This document shows, piece after piece, positions 60,749 through 64,000 of a stretch of 64,000 nucleotides of DNA. The position numbers were made by a program, and so were the translations under genes. Source of the stretch: Crenobacter caeni (GTDB lineage: Bacteria > Pseudomonadota > Gammaproteobacteria > Burkholderiales > Chromobacteriaceae); NCBI RefSeq assembly GCF_010435965.1, contig NZ_JAAGAA010000007.1, forward strand, positions 62,001-126,000, given 5' to 3'. Within the stretch, counting starts at the first letter, position 1. The number at the start of each line of letters is the position of its first letter. The notes under the pieces are model-generated. The model was not told the DNA's origin. It made no database searches and saw nothing but the letters and a program-made list of their open reading frames with translations.

Positions 60749-62515
60749 TTACGCGTTGCCGACCAGCGCGGCCAGCGGCAGCATCGCCTTGGCGCGCACG
60801 TACTCGCCCGGCGCGTCGCACAGCGGGGCGTGCGCCTTGTTGCCGAAGCCCTTCGGCGCGGCGACGTCCTTGCCCGAGCGCGGCGCGAGCCACGCGTCCA
60901 GGTCCTTCCACCAACTGCCCGGCAGGCTCTGTGCGGTCTCGAACCACGCGTCGGCGGTGGCCGGCTGCGCGTCGTTGACCCAGTAGTTGCGCTTGTCCTT
61001 GGTCACCGGGTTGATCGCGCCGGCGATATGGCCGGACGCGCCGAGCACGAAGCGCTTCTCCGGCGCGCCCGTCAGGAAGGGCAGGCCCATGTAGGCGGAC
61101 TTCCACGGCACGATGTGGTCTTCGCGCGCGGCGAAGACGTAGACCGGGATGTCTATGCTGGAAACGTCGACCGGCTCGCCGCACAGGGTGAGGCTGCCCG
61201 GCCGGGTCAGCGCGTTGTTCAGGTAGAACTCGCGCAGGAAGGTGGTGTGCATCGGCAACGGCAGATCGACCGAGTCGTTGTTCCAGTACAGAAGGTCGAA
61301 CGGCGGCGGCGTCTTGCCCAGCATGTAGTTGTTGACGACGTAGTTCCAGATCAGGTCGTTGGCGCGCAAGGACGCGAAGGTGCGGCCGATTTCCTTGCCG
61401 CTGACGATGCCGCCCTGGTCGGCCTTGGCCTCGCGCTCGGCGACCAGCTTCTCGTCGATGAACATGCGGATCTCGCCCGGCTCGCTGTGGTCGATCAGGC
61501 TGGTCATGAAGATCGCGTTGTCGACCTTGTGGATGCCCCTGGCCTTCATCACCGCAAGCGCGGTGGTCAGGATCACGCCGCCGATGCAAAAGCCCAGCGC
61601 GTTGACCGTGTCCTGGCGGGTGATGTCGCGCACGGTGTCGATGGCGGCGAACACGCCGTCCTCGACGTAGTTGTCCCACTTGAAGTGCTTCATGTCCGGG
61701 GTGGCCGAGCGCCACGACACCAGGAACACGCGGTAGCCCTGCGCGACGAAGTGGCGGACCATCGAGTTTTCAGGCTGCAGGTCCATCAGGTAGAACTTGT
61801 TCACGCAAGGCGGCACGATCAAGAGCGGCTTCTCGTGCACCTTGTCGGTGGTCGGCGTGTACTGGATCAGCTCGATCAGCGTGTTGCGGAACACCACCTT
61901 GCCCGGCGTGGTCGCGATATTCTCGCCCAGCTCGAACTTGCTCTCGTCGGACATCGAGATATGGCCCTTCTCGATGTCGGCGAGCATGTTCTTCATTCCC
62001 TCGACCAGACTCTCGCCGCGGGTCTCGATCGCCTGCTTGATCACCTCGGGGTTGGTCAGCATGAAGTTGGTCGGCGCCATCGCGTCGATGTACTGGCGGG
62101 TCACGAAGGCGAGCTTCTCCTTCTCGTCGTCCGCCACCTGCGCCTTGTCGACCAGCTCGTTCATCCACTTGGCGGTCAACAGATAGCTTTGCTTGATGAA
62201 GCTGTAGAACGGGTGGTCGCTCCACTCGGACGCGGCAAAACGTTTGTCGGCGGCCGGCGCGGGCGCCGCCCCGCTGTTGCCCTGGCCGAGGAACTGCATC
62301 CACAGGCCCATTTGCTGCTGGTAGAGCTGGGTCTGCAGGTCGATCAGCTGGGTCGCGCCGCTGATCATCTGCTGCCAGCCCTGTTCGAGGGGGCCCTCAC
62401 CTTCGGTGCAGGCCTTGGCCGAGATCGTGTTGACGAACTGCTGCATCCACTTCTGGTTCGCTTCGGTCAGGTTGGCGAAGAAACGGTCGAGCGATACGGG
62501 GGCTTCCTGGGTCAC
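60749..62515 (-). CDS. phaC: Class I polyhydroxyalkanoate synthase
   Basis: Polymerises (R)-3-hydroxyacyl-CoA into PHA granules. It has 588 aa: an N-terminal domain (about 1-190) and a catalytic alpha/beta domain with the lipase-like box GFCIGG (nucleophile Cys310), the Asp in [10 protein letters not shown] and the His in GASGHIAG. The length and single-gene form indicate class I, which prefers short-chain monomers. It heads a phaC-phaA unit. Confidence 0.96.
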   Translation of the reverse strand: MTQEAPVSLDRFFANLTEANQKWMQQFVNTISAKACTEGEGPLEQGWQQMISGATQLIDLQTQLYQQQMGLWMQFLGQGNSGAAPAPAADKRFAASEWSDHPFYSFIKQSYLLTAKWMNELVDKAQVADDEKEKLAFVTRQYIDAMAPTNFMLTNPEVIKQAIETRGESLVEGMKNMLADIEKGHISMSDESKFELGENIATTPGKVVFRNTLIELIQYTPTTDKVHEKPLLIVPPCVNKFYLMDLQPENSMVRHFVAQGYRVFLVSWRSATPDMKHFKWDNYVEDGVFAAIDTVRDITRQDTVNALGFCIGGVILTTALAVMKARGIHKVDNAIFMTSLIDHSEPGEIRMFIDEKLVAEREAKADQGGIVSGKEIGRTFASLRANDLIWNYVVNNYMLGKTPPPFDLLYWNNDSVDLPLPMHTTFLREFYLNNALTRPGSLTLCGEPVDVSSIDIPVYVFAAREDHIVPWKSAYMGLPFLTGAPEKRFVLGASGHIAGAINPVTKDKRNYWVNDAQPATADAWFETAQSLPGSWWKDLDAWLAPRSGKDVAAPKGFGNKAHAPLCDAPGEYVRAKAMLPLAALVGNA

Positions 62516-62748
62516 GCTTGTCCTCCTTGGTGTCGTAATGCCTGAATTCGTTGTTTGCTGCCGGCGTCCCGGGCTGGCCGGTGCGCGCCGAGTGACCGAT
62601 TCCAGAGTATCAATATTTCGATGACAGGTTTACTGTGATGACGTTTTCATTGATGCGGCGCAAGCAGGGTGTTGCGGCGACGCACAAGGTACGCGCCGGG
62701 CAGGGGCCGGCCGTGGGATAATCGGCCGATTGACCGGGGGAATGGAGC

Positions 62749-63402
62749 ATGACCGAACTTGACCTGGCCGGCCGCGCGGTGCGTCCGGCAAACATCTTCT
62801 GCATCGGGCGCAACTACGCGGCGCACGCGGCCGAGCTTGGCAATCCTGTGGAAGAGGAGCCGCTGGTGTTCCTCAAGCCCACCTCGGCCCTGTTGCCCGA
62901 GGGGCAGGCCATCGTGTTGCCGGCCTTCTCGTCCGACGTGCATTACGAGGCCGAGCTGGTGCTCTTGATCGGCGAGAGCGGCAACGACATCGCCGAGGGC
63001 GACGCGCTTTCCCATGTCGCCGGCTACGGGCTGGGGCTGGACCTCACTTGCCGCGACGTGCAGAACGCCGCCAAGGCGCGCGGCCTGCCGTGGGCCAAGG
63101 GCAAGGGCTTTCGCGGCGCGGCCTGCGTGTCGTCCTTCGTGCCGGCACGCGAGGTCGCCGACCCGGGGAGGCTCACCTTCACGCTCGACATCAACGGCGA
63201 GCGCCGGCAGACGGGCGACACCTCGCACATGCTGTTCCCGCCTGCGCGCCTGATCGCCTATCTGTCGAGCGTGTTCGGGCTGAGCGCGGGCGACCTTGTC
63301 TACACCGGCACCCCAGCCGGCGTCGCCGCGCTCAAGCCGGGCGATGCACTGGCGCTTGAGTTGCCGGATCTGGTGCAGGCTAGCTGGCAGGTCGCCCGAT
63401 GA
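62749..63402 (+). CDS. Fumarylacetoacetate hydrolase family protein
   Basis: 217-aa FAH-fold enzyme of the FAHD1/YcgM type. Metal-binding residues are in VHYEAELVLLIG (two Glu) and GLGLDLTCRDVQ (Asp), and the active-site His is in IGRNYAAHAAELG. Members hydrolyse acylpyruvates or decarboxylate oxaloacetate; the substrate here is unknown. The end overlaps hslR by 4 nt. A perfect palindrome AATCGGCCGATT (62720-62731) lies 17 nt before the start. Confidence 0.9.
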   Translation: MTELDLAGRAVRPANIFCIGRNYAAHAAELGNPVEEEPLVFLKPTSALLPEGQAIVLPAFSSDVHYEAELVLLIGESGNDIAEGDALSHVAGYGLGLDLTCRDVQNAAKARGLPWAKGKGFRGAACVSSFVPAREVADPGRLTFTLDINGERRQTGDTSHMLFPPARLIAYLSSVFGLSAGDLVYTGTPAGVAALKPGDALALELPDLVQASWQVAR

Positions 63403-63791
63403 GCGCGGCGGACGAGGACAAGGTTCGTCTGGACAAATGGCTGTGGGCGGCGCGCTTTTACAAGACGCGCGCACTCGCCAACGAGGCGATCGAACTGGGC
63501 CGGGTCGAGATCGGCGGCGTGCGCGTCAAGCCTTCGCGCACGGTCCGGGTCGGCGACGTGATCGCGCTGCGCGCGGGCGCGCTTCACTGGCAGCTGACGG
63601 TGCTCGCGCTGGCGGTGCAGCGGCGGCCGGCGGCCGAGGCGCGGCTCCTGTACCTTGAGGACGAGGCGGTGCGCGCCGAACGCGAGGCGCGCCAGGCGCT
63701 GATCAAGGCCGAGCACGCCGGTCAGGCGCACAGCGAGGGGCGGCCGACCAAGAAGGCACGCCGCGCGCTCGAGCGCTGGCGCGAATCCTGA
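63399..63791 (+). CDS. hslR: Heat-shock protein 15 (S4-domain ribosome rescue factor HslR)
   Basis: 130-aa RNA-binding protein. An S4 domain occupies residues 8-70 (VRLDKWLWAARFYKTRALAN, then VKPSRTVRVGDVI), followed by a basic C-terminal tail. Hsp15 binds 50S subunits that carry stalled nascent chain-tRNA. It overlaps the FAH-family gene's stop (ATGA), so the two are translated together. Confidence 0.93.
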   Translation: MSAADEDKVRLDKWLWAARFYKTRALANEAIELGRVEIGGVRVKPSRTVRVGDVIALRAGALHWQLTVLALAVQRRPAAEARLLYLEDEAVRAEREARQALIKAEHAGQAHSEGRPTKKARRALERWRES

Positions 63792-63889
63792 TGGCCTGTC
63801 CACGAGTAGCGTATCGCTAGGAGCGGCCCCTTTGGCCACATCGGGCGGGCGCGGGCGCCAGCTATGCTGCCCGGTCTTGCCTGCGGGCG

Positions 63890-64000
63890 TCAGGCGGCGG
63901 AGCGGGGCGTTTCCTCGCCCTGCAGGGCCTCGATCAGCCGGCTGCGCGACTGGATGTGGTGGTCGAAACGCCAGTCGCGCATCAACTCCAGCGCGGCCTC
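63890..64000 (-). CDS. 3' end of an unidentified gene running off the window
   Basis: The last 36 codons of an open frame on the minus strand end with TGA at 63890-63892. The visible residues include LELMRDWRFDHHIQSRSRL and a terminal ETPRSAA. The composition is protein-like (helical, His-rich motif), but too little is present to name a family. It is convergent with hslR across 98 nt. Confidence 0.55.
   Translation of the reverse strand, partial: EAALELMRDWRFDHHIQSRSRLIEALQGEETPRSAA

Overview
The window is a GC-rich stretch of bacterial chromosome in which nearly every base belongs to a housekeeping or metabolic gene. The gene set points to a motile, polyhydroxyalkanoate-storing betaproteobacterium of the Neisseriales, most likely Chromobacteriaceae: a flg operon, class I PhaC, OMPLA-type phospholipase, EarP-type EF-P modification and AIDA-type autotransporters. 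The family assignment is inference from gene content. I see no insertion sequence, prophage, CRISPR array or rRNA operon.

Layout. 1-6.8 kb: distal flagellar genes flgG-H-I-J-K-L, with a FliA-type promoter before flgK. 6.8-9.5 kb (minus): astE, a crotonase-fold enzyme and an alpha/beta hydrolase. 9.9-14.3 kb: polyamine uptake (potG-H-I without potF) and a PuuB-like oxidase. 14.4-19.0 kb: an O-heptosyltransferase translationally coupled to an AIDA-like autotransporter, its probable substrate. 19.4-21.3 kb: speA after a long leader. 21.4-25.7 kb: amt behind a sigma-54 type promoter, and an Lrp-type regulator divergent from dadA-dadX. 25.9-29.8 kb: a chemoreceptor, a LysR regulator and a divergent DMT exporter. 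29.8-35.6 kb: serS-rarA, and the divergent acid-resistance pair gadC/gadB. 35.6-38.0 kb: TPP riboswitch and thiM-thiE-thiD. 38.1-43.1 kb: DUF2252, pldA, a YebY-like protein, an orphan UmuD-like protease, and folE with a BLUF blue-light sensor. 43.2-48.7 kb: a SprT-like protein coupled to a sigma-54 activator, divergent from arcD, then an atypical flavin disulfide-reductase family protein. 49.6-50.5 kb: a tandem array of ten tRNAs (five Asp, five Val). 50.7-53.0 kb: accA-tilS. 53.0-58.0 kb: a BI-1/YccA protein, tRNA-Leu, and pepP-like/cupin/earP/efp. 58.2-64 kb: Spo0M-like, a lipoprotein, phaC-phaA, an FAH-family hydrolase, hslR and the 3' end of a further gene.

Functional themes. Arginine, polyamine and amino-acid metabolism recurs (astE, potGHI, puuB, speA, dadAX, arcD, gadBC, amt). 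Several pairs are explicit enzyme-substrate or sensor-target units: heptosyltransferase with autotransporter, EarP with EF-P (which carries Arg32), and the TPP riboswitch with thiamin salvage genes. The least ordinary items are the glycosylated-autotransporter locus inserted between polyamine genes, the tRNA array with an extra D-arm base in both Val-CAC copies, the disulfide-reductase family protein that has lost its first redox cysteine, the folE-BLUF pair, and the orphan UmuD-like protein with a long N-terminal extension.

All calls come from reading the sequence and recalled family knowledge; no database search was run.
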